This document shows, one piece after another, positions 35,546 through 46,600 of a DNA stretch of 64,000 nt. The notes beneath the pieces are model-generated. The model saw nothing but the letters and a program-made list of their open reading frames with translations. It had not been told where the DNA came from and ran no database searches. Made by a program: the position numbers and the translations under genes. Numbering within the stretch: the stretch's first letter is position 1; every line of letters begins with the position of its first letter. The stretch is from contig NC_060063.1 of the NCBI RefSeq assembly GCF_020283565.1, positions 40,758,635 to 40,822,634 of the forward strand, written 5' to 3'. The DNA comes from Trifolium pratense. Its lineage: Eukaryota; Streptophyta; Magnoliopsida; Fabales; Fabaceae.

Positions 35546-35777
35546 TCGGGATCCTCTTGACTCGACATCATTTGAATCCATCGGGTTAGCTGCTATATAT
35601 TTAACAACTTTCAGTGCTTCTCATCTCACAATGTTACTAACATTAAGCATAGAAATAAAATCATCATCTATAATAGTGGGAAGATATACAGAACCGTTAA
35701 AATCTGCATATTCTTCCGCTTCAATGTCGCGAGTAATGATGCTCTCTAGAATTTTTAGTTTGTAAGTTGAAACTTAC

Positions 35778-35987
35778 AGAATCAAGAACTTTCTTCTTTG
35801 CTAAATCAAGAACAAGAGCAAGAGCTCGATCGCAAGCCTCAATTGTCTTCCTAAACACTTGTTCTGGAAGTTGCTTGCGAATCAAGCAACTTGTAGCCAA
35901 TGTTGTAATTGAGACAACCATGATAATGGCTGAGGGAAAATTCCCTTGTAAATCAACAAGAGTTAGATTCATTTGATTTCCTGTCAT
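35778..35987 (-). pseudogene. PRP31 splicing-factor fragment (Nop domain)
   Basis: Seventy codons on the minus strand read GNQMNLTLVDLQGNFPSAI, continuing MVV, and later EQVFRKTIEACDRALAL and KKKVLDS. This matches the Nop-domain stretch of PRP31, the U4/U6 snRNP assembly protein, in order and spacing apart from small insertions. There is no upstream or downstream PRP31 sequence and no donor or acceptor sites of a working exon. Downstream of the match (35640-35777) an open minus frame reads ILESIITRDIEAEEYADF, which I cannot assign. Probably a captured or degenerate gene fragment. Confidence 0.7.
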
Positions 35988-37201
35988 CTTACAGGAAAAT
36001 TACAGCCAAAAACATGACCTATTTGATTATTAAATGCTTCAAAGGATTATACACAAGAGAATATATTGGGGTAGCAGTATACTAGTAATAATCAAAAGGA
36101 ACCAAAAGAAAGAAACAGAACAAGGGAAAGCTAAATTGAATCAGTATAACAATTACATGTGAAAAAAAATGTCATTAGCATTTTGATTTCTAAAACACCT
36201 ATTGTTTTGAAAGAATTTTTGAATTCATCTACTAGCACATGAGTGGCAAATAAGTTTATCCAAATTAGTCTTATAAGCCTTGTGTATCATGGTGAAATAC
36301 CACAATTCTGAATTTTAATACTGAAATATGAGTTCCCCAATTCGTGACGGTAATGCATTCATGTTGACCTTTGAAAATGTTAGGTTTTGTATAAGTACAA
36401 ACAATTTGATACCGATTGCACCTAACTTTACTTCAAAGTCATGACGCAAAGGGGAGGATTGTCCAATCCTAACACACTAACACTATAAGAAAAGTTGTAC
36501 ACATTTTTACCCATGGCTTGTCCATGGGTAAGGTAAAAACAAGAAAACTATTCATTCCCAAGTTGGGTTCATGAAGCCCAACTTGCACATGAAATTGGTA
36601 AAGTGAATCGATTTTTTAGAATTATTTTCGCGCATTACTAAGTTTGTGTTCATACTGCTAGGTCTGCCCATTTCTTTGAATATTAATGTTTAATACTTAA
36701 ATATGATCAGTTCTTCAAACTCATAAGATGGTAATGTATTGAATTTTCCATAGTAACTGCATGACTCATTTAGTACTCTCAACCATTCAATTTAGATCAA
36801 TAACCAAGATCGTTGATTGTGTTAAAATTGATGAGTAATTTGAATTGTCTATCTTAAATCAACAAGTGTGATTAATTACAGCGTGCAAGTTTGTGTTTTT
36901 TAACCTTCAAAAATGTAGTATTATATTGTACAAATAAAATATTTAAAAATTCTTTAGCAAAAAAAATAAAATAAAATATTTAAAAAATTTGTTGAAACAA
37001 GTACAAGCATTTTACCAAACCACATAGAATGCCCTTGATGGCTAAGGACTTATTAAGAACTTCAACACTTACAAATTCATATTGTCCCAATATTTGGGTG
37101 GACACTTCACACTAATATTTGAAAAATTGAATAAATTTTGTATTTCATCTTTCAATAAGATGAATGTGTATACTAGACAAAACCAAATTAATAAAGAATA
37201 A
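35988..37201. other. intergenic, 3' flank of the PR-10 gene
   Basis: AT-rich and without ORFs. It contains two adjacent short hairpins at 36510-36532 and 36560-36585 (see findings). The part next to 37201 would be the PR-10 3' UTR. Confidence 0.45.
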
Positions 37202-37326
37202 TTAAGCATAAACTTGTGGATTCTCCATCAAGTATGCTTCCACAACTTTGCAAATTCCAATAGAGCTTTCCCTTCCTTCCTTTATCTCTTCCTCTTTGAC
37301 TTCAAACTCTCCAATAGCATTGTATA

Positions 37327-39057
37327 TGTTGCGCTATTTCTGCAAGTGCACAGACTTATCGTGTAGTTATAAAAGATTATCGATCCACAGAGACTATTAG
37401 TTAATATTTCGCTTATGTTTTCAATATAATGTAAGGTTAAGGCTAATAATAATTAAAAAGGGGTTTGTAAAATAATTACCTAGAAATAAAATAATTAAAT
37501 TAAATAACAGTGACTATTAAGAATTGGTCTTAAATAAGTTGGATTTTAACTAACTGGAATGTTACTTTAGGTACTTCAATGGGTTCGGTAATAAACACTG
37601 TGTTTTGAAAAGTTTAGTCTTTTAAATTGATTTAAAAATATTCGTCTCACACTTTCGCGCTATTGAGTTATATTATATAATGATAAAATAAATGTATCAC
37701 TTTCGCTATAACATTTACTTATAAAAATATTGTTTGGAAATCAATTAAATTTTACTAAAAGGGTCTAGTTTTCATAAAACGATATTAGTTTAAAAATATA
37801 GAACTCATGTCATCACACTATTGGACTATATTATATTATATAAATAAGATGTTTTGCTATCGCTCAATCATTAATTCATAAAACACTTTTTGAAAACTAA
37901 TATAATTTAATTAACCTTAAAGAGCTGTCGCGATATTAAAGTTAATGTTCAGTTTTTACTATCTAGTATAAATTTCAAACAATCGTTCTGTTAATTCATA
38001 CTTTAATTAATTTTCACTGATCGTGCAAAATTATAATCTATTGTTTATTTAAAAACTGAAACAGAAAACTAGACTTGAAAATTTAGTTCACAGTTTAATT
38101 ACCGAACTCATATCAAAGCCCTATTTCACATACCAGTTATATTAAATTAGTTGGACATAATTACGATTAAAGGCATGATATAATAATAACAGTTACTGGA
38201 AAAAGAAAACATAGATATATTGGTGCTGGAAAATTAAAGAACATGCAATAACAGTAGCAAATAAAACAAGACAGGAATTAAAATAATTAAAGTAAGCAGT
38301 AACTGGAATTTGGAAAATAAAACTAAATATATTGATTAATGTAACTTACAAAACCGAAACTGGAATTGAACGGGAAACAAATGGCAAGCTGTAGCTCTCA
38401 ACACGTAAAGCAGTAAACTTAATTCTAAGAATTTAAAGTAAGTGTTTTTTTTTCTTCAGCTCTAACTTGTCGTCATCGAAGGTCCTCAATTCATTCTGAA
38501 TGCATCTATATATAGGCTGTGAGTGAGGAGTTGAAGTCCTCCTTTTTCTCCTTTCAGTTCCTTTACTTTCTCCCCACGATTCGTAACTGATTTCATTCAA
38601 CGAAGATAAGGATTCAACGAAGATGAGGACTGATATTTTTTCCTGAAGAATCGCTCACGACTGGCGCCACGTAACACATGACTGGCGCCATGTGTTGTTT
38701 AATATTTTTGCATGTGCTCCTTTAATTTAGGTGTGGCTGGCGCCACAATATGCATGGCTGGCGCCATGATTTGTGTGGCAAAATTGCATGGCTGGCGCCT
38801 TGATTCATGTGGCTGGCGCCACTTCTCTTGCTTTGTGGCCGGCGCCATAGTTGTGTGGCCGGCACTGCTGGCCTCAACTGTGGGCTGGCCCACTTGTTTT
38901 GTTTCTTTGTATTTTTTTTTTTTTTGGTCTCGGTACATATCTGTAAGTTTCATAAAAAACAATAATTATTTTATTAATACTAGGATAATTTAGACAAAAA
39001 TATTAAGATACTTAGGGAAATAATATTAATAAAATAGTGCATTTTTCGGTGTTATCA
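37327..39057 (-). repeat. Athila 3' LTR
   Basis: 1731 bp; on minus it runs TGATAACACCG...GCGCAACA. A TATA-like CTATATATAG at 38508-38517 lies about 540 bp from the LTR 5' end. It contains the GGCGCC motif array (38655-38868) and, near its 3' end, ATCGATCCACAGAGA. Confidence 0.93.
38655..38868. repeat. CTGGCGCCA palindrome array
   Basis: About eight copies of CTGGCGCC or CCGGCGCC with GTGGC/ATGGC neighbours, spaced 12-45 bp, in the 5' quarter of the Athila LTR. It is repeated at 50395-50608 in the other LTR. Related GGCGCCGGCC words also occur at 41618-41687 between the two env-position ORFs. Confidence 0.88.
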
Positions 39058-39070
39058 AACTCCCCTAAAC
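39058..39070 (-). promoter_or_regulatory. Athila polypurine tract
   Basis: On minus GTTTAGGGGAGTT directly abuts the 3' LTR. A second copy of the purine phrase (TTTAGGGGAGGAC) occurs at 39950-39963. Confidence 0.8.
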
Positions 39071-40035
39071 TTGAACCATTGCTTGTCCTCAAGCAAAAAG
39101 ATATAACATTTAGTGATTGAGAAAACAAAACTAAAGACATCCTCAAAGCCACCTATTTAATTTCTACCGAATCATTCAAATCTGCTTGTTTATCCCTACT
39201 AGAGATATCATGGAAACACAAACCAAAAGTGATCATGAATTTCTTCCTTATATAAACCGTTCCGATATATTTTGCCATTACCCGAACTTAACTTTCATTT
39301 CTTCTTTCGTCATCCCCTTTTAACCCGTGGTAATCACATTAAGCCCGTTATCTATTCACACACACATGATAGTGAACCTGTTAGTGATTATGATTCGATT
39401 CTCTTTTTTTTTTTTCTTTTTTTTCATTTATTTTTCTATTTCAACCAATGATAGTTTTGCATCTTTTAGGTGTTTCGCAGTTGGGCTAAATGACCGGGTG
39501 AGAGTCACCTAACTTAGAATGCGTAGTCCCTTTTAGATTTATACTATCTTTATACATATATTTTTTCGAAATCATTCACTTATTTTCGTCGATTCTACTA
39601 CTTAGATAGTGATCGTAGATGGTGCCGACTACCACTGGGTTTACTCAAGAATTAGTAAAGTTTAAGAAATTTAAATTCGGGATTTGGCAAGTATCGAAAT
39701 TGATCTACATAACTAAGAAATTTATGGTGTTAAAATGATATAGCTAGTAGGAAAACATACTGATAAGAGGATTTAGTTTAATTACGTCAATGACTTAGGA
39801 ACATCTAAAGTGCATTGTTTCTAAAAAAAATTTTGTTATGGCTCAAGATTGGAAAAAATTTAAAATAACCCGAAAAAATTTATTTGCAAAAAGGGAAATT
39901 GGACTAAAGTAAAATAAGGCTGAAAAGTAGAAAATAAAAACAGTAAAGTCCTCCCCTAAACTTAAATCCAACATTGTCCCCAATGTTATGACTTAAAAGA
40001 AGGAGAGGAACGTGAAACCTGGGATTATTATCAAG
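39071..40035 (-). other. Athila 3' internal non-coding region
   Basis: The stretch between the last ORF and the polypurine tract. No ORF is supported. It holds the extra purine box near 39950 and a GGGGACAATGTT phrase at 39970-39981 on minus. Confidence 0.6.
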
Positions 40036-41337
40036 TCACGGTGGAGGTTGTTGGTATCTTTGAAAGTTGTCAAACTGCATCCTTAATTCGCTTATGCCAT
40101 AAATGACGCGATCAAGTTGTTGTTGACGTTGTGCCTCCACCGTATCCCATTGGTCAAAACGGCCCTGAATTTGTTGTTGATTTTGTAGAATTTGATTTTG
40201 TTGAATTTGTATTGCGTTAATTTGTCCCATCATCTCCGTTTGTTGTTGATGCATGGCATAAACGAGGCTGTCGCGTTCGTCCATGGTGTTTTGGCGAGAT
40301 GATGAACTACCTGCAAAAGTGTTAGGAAAATATGTGGTGTGTGCAGGTGGGACAAAATTATGGCTCCCACCAGCGGCAACATCATCAGTAATGTGCGTGG
40401 GAGCCTGATCAGGCATGGGCTCGTCATTAGTATTATAAAGGAGGTTTGCAGGAATCCGAACATCAGTGCGGTCCGGATTCGGAAGAGTGAAATTAGGACA
40501 CACTGTATTATTAATTAACAGATTAAAACCTCCACTTCTCCGTTCCTTAATCAATTTCATGCTCTTGACCATGTTAAGATCAAGGTAAAATGGATGCATA
40601 GGTGGAAGAGGGACGAACTCGTCTTTGTGTCCGAGGAGTTTAGCTAGTGTTGTAAGTAAACCTCCAAACATGATGTCGCCCTTCTTAGTAATATATGATC
40701 GCATATGGGAGAGCATGAAAGAAACAGCATTTATTCGAATATTATTAAAAATGGCATAGATAAAGAAAAGCTCTTTGGCATTGATTTTGTTAGAATTTAG
40801 CCGTCCGAAAATAGTATAAGCTAGTAGTTGTCGAAAATATCGGATGGCGGGATTGTGAATGGAGGAGGCGGCATTACCTTCAAAACTCTCCATGTTTTTT
40901 CCCGTTATAGATTGCCAAAATGAGCTAGCATTTTCTACCCATTGCTCGTTATCGGGCATTTTATATGCGACACCATCGCCATAAGGAATACGTAAAAGAT
41001 TAGCAATTTGATCATAGGTCATTTCGTATTCCTTATTAAACATACGAAAACGAGCAATGCCATTTGGACTGTCAGGATTTTTTAAAATAAGAGAGCTTAG
41101 AAATTCTATTGTCAGTGGAAAGTAAGCAGCATTTCTTTGGTTTACAAAGAAATTTAAGTTGAGAGTATCAAGCATATATTTCACACTGTCATAAAGTCCT
41201 AAACTTCTTAAACAATCATTATCAGCATACCTTGTGGGAACAAATTCCCTAGTGGAGAGAGCCATAAAGGTTTGATTTTGTTTAGCTCCTTCTGTTCCCT
41301 TCCTATACTTGAGTTGGTAAGGCACTTGGTTTGCCAT
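40036..41337 (-). CDS. Athila env-position protein, copy 2 (ATHILA ORF-1 type)
   Basis: An intact 433-residue ORF, 0.9 kb after the first env-position ORF. The N-terminal 300 residues align in order with those of the neighbour at 42220: LTIEFLSSLI vs LTLEFLSAFR, FRMFNKEYEMTYDQIANLL vs FRLFGKSYHLTTREIAEYL, FWQSITG vs FWGSISG, and the shared core IHNPAIRYF. The C-terminus is a Gln-rich coiled coil (QQQTEMMGQINAIQIQQNQ). No signal peptide or transmembrane segment is visible. Pfam's ATHILA ORF-1 family is the fitting name from general knowledge; biochemical role unknown. The start is the first ATG after an in-frame stop region and gives a full-length alignment to the paralogue. Confidence 0.8.
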   Translation of the reverse strand: MANQVPYQLKYRKGTEGAKQNQTFMALSTREFVPTRYADNDCLRSLGLYDSVKYMLDTLNLNFFVNQRNAAYFPLTIEFLSSLILKNPDSPNGIARFRMFNKEYEMTYDQIANLLRIPYGDGVAYKMPDNEQWVENASSFWQSITGKNMESFEGNAASSIHNPAIRYFRQLLAYTIFGRLNSNKINAKELFFIYAIFNNIRINAVSFMLSHMRSYITKKGDIMFGGLLTTLAKLLGHKDEFVPLPPMHPFYLDLNMVKSMKLIKERRSGGFNLLINNTVCPNFTLPNPDRTDVRIPANLLYNTNDEPMPDQAPTHITDDVAAGGSHNFVPPAHTTYFPNTFAGSSSSRQNTMDERDSLVYAMHQQQTEMMGQINAIQIQQNQILQNQQQIQGRFDQWDTVEAQRQQQLDRVIYGISELRMQFDNFQRYQQPPP

Positions 41338-42219
41338 TGAGATTTTAATGTAGCGTGAATAGGAGAAGAGAAAATATTAAGTTATACTGATTTAGTAAGT
41401 TAGTAGAAGTGGTGAGTTGGTTGTGTGTTGAGTAGCTTGTCTTTATAGAAGCATTGATGTTCTAAGTTGATCAAAAATAAATAAGTGGGTAATTGTAATT
41501 GTCAGGCATCTCATAATGGTTTTGTATGAAAGTGTTTTCAAAATAATGGCATGCATGACAAGTAGATAGTGGTAACTATTGCATGCATTGGATAAAAGTT
41601 TGGCACAAGGTATATGGCGCCGGCCATAAGTTGTGTGGCGCACGCCACATGCTTATTGGCATGTGTGTGTGGCGCCGGCCATAAGTTTTTTTAATACAAT
41701 GTAAGGTGCTGGCCTGTTCACTCGTGATACATTATTATATAGTGTGCATGTACGTAGTATATATGTATCACTAGCCATATGTGATGATACTTGTGCATGT
41801 GACTTGCAGAAAATTAAGTCTAGCCTGTGGCATATAGGGTCATGTGAGGTGATAAATTTTCTTGTTGTGCAGTGTGTAAGAAATGTTTTGACTAGACTAA
41901 ACATTTATGTGGATACTATAATTAGATATTGACCATAGTAGCAAACCAGTATGAAAGATTTAACTAAGTTGAATAGTATATATATATAGATAGATGAAAC
42001 ATGCAGAGAAAGGAAATCTAACATGAAAATACTTGCATAATTTATAAATTCCAAAATAAAATAATTGTATCTAATTGAGAAATTTATGCAGGAAAATTAA
42101 ATAGTTTGGATGCATAAAAAAAATAAAATACTGAAAGCGGGAAATAAATGTTTTCTTTCGCGCAAATTTATTCAATAGATGTTTCGGCGCGAAAGAAGAA
42201 AATAGACAGATGTTTGTCG
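41338..42219 (-). other. spacer between the two env-position ORFs
   Basis: Non-coding; the ORFs seen here are short and unsupported. It contains GGCGCCGGCCATAAG twice (about 41618 and 41670), a motif otherwise found in this element's LTRs. Confidence 0.5.
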
Positions 42220-43440
42220 TCAGCCACTAGGTTGTGGCGCAGCGGGAGGCAGTTGTATGGCGCGAATCTGGTCCGAACAACGATCGAACTGTTCTATGAC
42301 TAAGTCCATGAATCGATAGAAATCTCCTTTTAAAGTTGCAAGCTCCGTACGAAGAGCAGCGAGTTCTTTCTGCATGCCGGTAATGGCAACTCCACAGTCA
42401 GGTGGTGAGGTAGAAGCAGCTGTAGGGGTGGGTGATGGAGGTGCAGGTGTGTAAAAGAAAAGTGGTGGTTCTGGGTCATTAAGAATGTAGTAAAATGGTG
42501 GTGTTTCGGGGTCAGTTTCATCTTGTCCCTCCATGTTATAGAGCCAGTTCTTTTTATCGTGTACACTAGTTTTGGCATTGTACGGCAGAGTGAATTCATG
42601 AACAGGCTCAAGGTTGATCAATAACTGGAAGGTATCAGGGCCAAGGTTTCCAATCAGGTGGTTGTTGAAGCAAAACTCAATTCCCATGGGTTCTACTCCT
42701 ATAGAGAGGTCAATCTGTGACAGGGGGGTGTAGAGGTCTAAGGCTCTAGCTATGATGGTGACAAAACCACCAATGCCTATGTGGCGAGTTGGGTCTTTGG
42801 TGAATTTGGCTAAGCTGTCAAGTAGGAAGGATGCAGCATTGAGTGGTCGACTTTGTGATCCACAAAACATTATGAACAGTTCTTCCCTGCTGACGGTTGT
42901 GACGTTGGGGGGTTTTCCAAAGAAAGTGTGAGCAATAATCATGTGGAAATATCTTATTGCCGGGTTATGGATGGCTGTGCTTAGTCTTTCATCGGGGGGT
43001 GAGTTAGGGTTGCCCGAAATGCTGCCCCAGAAGCGTTGAAGCTCACTTTCCATAAAAGTATCTTCTTGTATCTTGGTGAAAGCATCTGGGCCACAAGGCA
43101 CTCCTAGGTATTCAGCTATTTCTCGGGTGGTAAGATGGTAGGATTTTCCGAACAATCTAAAACTGACAAGACCTCCATGTATGGGATTTCCACGTGTCGG
43201 CTCATACCTAAATGCACTCAGGAATTCCAGAGTCAGATTTCGGTAGGTGGGTGGGTTGGAAAAAGTGAAGCGGTCCCAACCTAGTTGGTTAATCAAGAAT
43301 CTCACACTCTCAGAAATTCCTAAAGCTACTAAGGCGTAACTGTCTGGAAAAGCATAGAATGATGTCACTCGGTGGGAAAGGTCTTCGTAACGCTGCTTCT
43401 GTGTGGCGCTTCTGAACTTAACTATCATTTTGTCCTCCAT
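42220..43440 (-). CDS. Athila env-position protein, copy 1 (ATHILA ORF-1 type)
   Basis: An intact 406-residue ORF beginning 180 bp after the gag-pol stop. Seen: RYEDLSHRVTSFYAFPD near the N-terminus, FRLFGKSYHLTTREIAEYLG, ELQRFWGSISG, AIHNPAIRYFHMIIAHTFFG and REELFIMFCGSQ. A Pro/Thr-rich linker (PAPPSPTPTAASTSPP) follows, then a short coiled coil (KELAALRTELATLKGDFYR). It resembles the ATHILA ORF-1 family. Probably expressed from a spliced or internal transcript, as no frame links it to pol. It lacks obvious membrane segments, so an envelope function is not supported. Confidence 0.83.
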   Translation of the reverse strand: MEDKMIVKFRSATQKQRYEDLSHRVTSFYAFPDSYALVALGISESVRFLINQLGWDRFTFSNPPTYRNLTLEFLSAFRYEPTRGNPIHGGLVSFRLFGKSYHLTTREIAEYLGVPCGPDAFTKIQEDTFMESELQRFWGSISGNPNSPPDERLSTAIHNPAIRYFHMIIAHTFFGKPPNVTTVSREELFIMFCGSQSRPLNAASFLLDSLAKFTKDPTRHIGIGGFVTIIARALDLYTPLSQIDLSIGVEPMGIEFCFNNHLIGNLGPDTFQLLINLEPVHEFTLPYNAKTSVHDKKNWLYNMEGQDETDPETPPFYYILNDPEPPLFFYTPAPPSPTPTAASTSPPDCGVAITGMQKELAALRTELATLKGDFYRFMDLVIEQFDRCSDQIRAIQLPPAAPQPSG

Positions 43441-43619
43441 TTCGTTAAAATTAATTTAGTATCTGCTATTTTCAGTAAGAGAAAACAATCATACAAGTTA
43501 GTACTGATCAACTAAAAATAAAAATAAAGCATATGAAAAAATGGAAAATACAAACATGGGTTGCCTCCCATGCAGCGCTTCGTTTAATGTCGGTAGCTCG
43601 ACAATAATCCGGTCAAAGT

Positions 43620-46600
43620 CTAGGTTTCAGGTGGGAGATCATCTAACTTTAAACTTGAGTAGTGATCTCTATCGTTAGGGAAATAGTAATGTTTTAAACG
43701 TTGCCCATTAACAATGAATGTCTCGTTTGATCCGTTCTTGACTTCTACGGCCCCATTTTTAAAAACTCTAGTTATTTTAAATGGTCCTGACCATCTGGAA
43801 CGTAGTTTTCCAGGAAATAATCTTAGCCTAGAGTTGAAGAGAAGTACAAGTTCCCCTTCCTTGAATTCTTTTCTCAATATATGCCCGTCATGCCATTTTT
43901 TAGTTCTTTCTTTGTAAATCTTGGCATTCTCGTAAGCATCTAGTCTAAGTTCCTCTAGTTCATGTAATTCTAAAATCCTTTTTCTTCCGGCAGCTTGGTA
44001 ATCCATATTAAGGGCTTTAACTGCCCAATAGGCCTTATGTTCTAATTCTACCGGCAAGTGACATGACTTTCCATAGACGAGTCTAAATGGGGTGGTCCCT
44101 ATTGGTGTTTTGTAGGCTGTTCTATATGCCCATAGAGCATCATCAAGCTTTGCGGCCCAATCCTTTCTAGAAGTGGAAACAGTTTTTTCAAGGATTGATT
44201 TGATTTCTCTATTAGAGACTTCAACCTGGCCGCTTGTTTGTGGATGGTATGGTGTGGCAACTCGGTGTTTCACTCCACATTTCTTTAATAAATTCTCTAA
44301 TTGTTTTGATATGAAGTGAGATCCGCCATCACTTATAACTAACCTGGGGACTCCAAACCTAGGGAAAATGATTTTCTTAAACAACTTAGTGACTACTCGC
44401 GCATCATTTGTAGGTGAGGCTATAGCTTCTATCCATTTTGACACATAATCTACAGCTACGAGTATGAATTTGTTGCCCATGGAGGATGGAAAAGGTCCCA
44501 TAAAATCTATTCCCCAAACATCGAAGATTTCTACTTCTAGGATGTTTGTGAGTGGCATTTCGTTTCTTCTTGAGATGTTTCCTGTACGCTGACATTGGTC
44601 ACATTTTGCAATAAACGTGTGAACATCTTTAAAAAGGTTAGGCCAATAGAGGCCGGCTTGTAGAATTTTATAAGCGGTTTTAGAAGTGCTTGCGTGCCCT
44701 CCATAAGGTGAGGAATGACAATGGGTAATGACACTCTCCATTTCTTCTTCGGGGATGCATCGACGAAAAATTCCGTCGACGCCTCTTTTAAATAAAAGGG
44801 GCTCGTCCCAATAGAATTGTTTAACATTATGGAAGAATTTCTTCTTTTGTTGATAAGATAATTCAGGAGGTACTATTCCGGCAGCTATGTAGTTAACATA
44901 ATCAGCATACCAGGGGGCTGTAGTTTGGACTAGAGCGGTTTCTATTTCTTCCTTGCCAGCTTTTTCTTCACCGAAGGAGACATCTAATTGAGCGATCAGT
45001 CTATCACAAGGGAAGTCATCGTTAATTGGGATATGTTCTTTCCTAATATCATCTAGTCTAGATAGGTGGTCTGCTACCGTATTTTCTATGCCTTTCTTGT
45101 CTTTGATTTCTAGGTCGAACTCTTGTAGCAGCAGTATCCATCTTAGCAGTCTTGGTTTTGCATCTTTCTTACTCATAAGATATCGGATTGCTGCGTGATC
45201 GGTGTAAATGATGATTTTAGATCCCACCAAATATGAGCGGAATTTGTCGATTGCAAATACGACAGCTAAGAGTTCTTTTTCGGTGGTAGCATAGTTTAGT
45301 TGTGCCGCATCTAGAGTTCTACTTGCATAGTAGATAGCGTGTAGCTTTTTATCCTTTCTTTGTCCTAGAACGGCTCCTACGGCGTAATCGCTGGCGTCAC
45401 ACATAATCTCGAATGGTTCACTCCAATCAGGAGGTTGCATTATAGGTGCGGAAATCAAGGCTTGCTTGAGGAGTTGGAATGCTTCCATACATTTGTCGTC
45501 AAAGATGAATTCGGCGTCTTTCATTAAAAGGCCGGTTAAGGGTTTAGTTATTTTGGAGAAGTCTTTTATGAATCGCCGATAGAAACCTGCGTGTCCTAAA
45601 AAACTTCTTATGTCTCTAATGGTTTTGGGAGGTTGAAGGTTTTCTATTACTTCGATTTTAGCTTTGTCCACTTCTATTCCTCTATTAGAAACTATATGTC
45701 CTAACACTAATCCTTCACGGACCATGAAATGGCATTTTTCCCAATTTAGTACTAGGTTGACTTTAACACATCTTTGTAATACCAATTCTAAATTAGCGAG
45801 ACATCCCTCAAAACTTTCCCCATAAACTGAAAAGTCATCCATGAATACTTCCATTATATTGTTTATAAAATCTGCGAATATCGCCATCATGCATCGTTGG
45901 AAGGTAGCAGGGGCATTACACAATCCAAAAGGCATACGTCTATAGGCAAAGGTACCTACAGGACATGTGAAGGTGGTCTTCTCTTGGTCGTCGGGGTGTA
46001 TTGGGATTTGGAAAAATCCAGAGTATCCATCTAAATAACAGAAATAGGAGTGTTTAGCTAGACGCTCGAGCATTTGGTCAATGAAAGGTAGAGGAAAATG
46101 ATCTTTCCGAGTGGCTTTGTTTAATTTTCTATAGTCGATGCACATTCTATATCCTGATTCCACTCGCTTAGGTACAGATTCTCCCTTCTCGTTTTTGACT
46201 ACTGTTAGTCCTCCTTTCTTTGGTACTACATGAACAGGGCTGACCCACTTACTATCAGATATTTGATATATTATGCCTGCGTCTAAAAGTTTCAGCACTT
46301 CTTTCTTAACTACTTCGCTTAAGATAGGGTTTATCCTTCTTTGGTGTTCTCTCGAAGCCTTTGCATCTTCTTCTAATAAGATTCGGTGCATGCACACAGA
46401 GGGACTAATCCCCTTTAAGTCTGAGATGTTGTAACCTAAGGCAGAAGGATATTTTCTTAAGACATCTAATAATTTTTCCGTTTCTATCGGGTCTAGGTCA
46501 GCGTTCACTATGACTGGGCGACTCATATTTTCGTCTAGATATTCATACCTAAGGTTCTTAGGTAGCGGTTTGAGTTCCAGAGAGAGTTGTTTAGGTTCAA

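Noticed and set aside
38712..38993. 93-codon frame with repeated Gly-Ala-Trp/Cys words, also at 50452
   Set aside because: Translation of the CTGGCGCC array in the Athila LTR; present twice only because LTRs are duplicated.
42330..42611. 93-codon minus frame inside the env-position ORF
   Set aside because: Out-of-frame shadow of the 406-residue ORF, rich in His/Pro from the linker.
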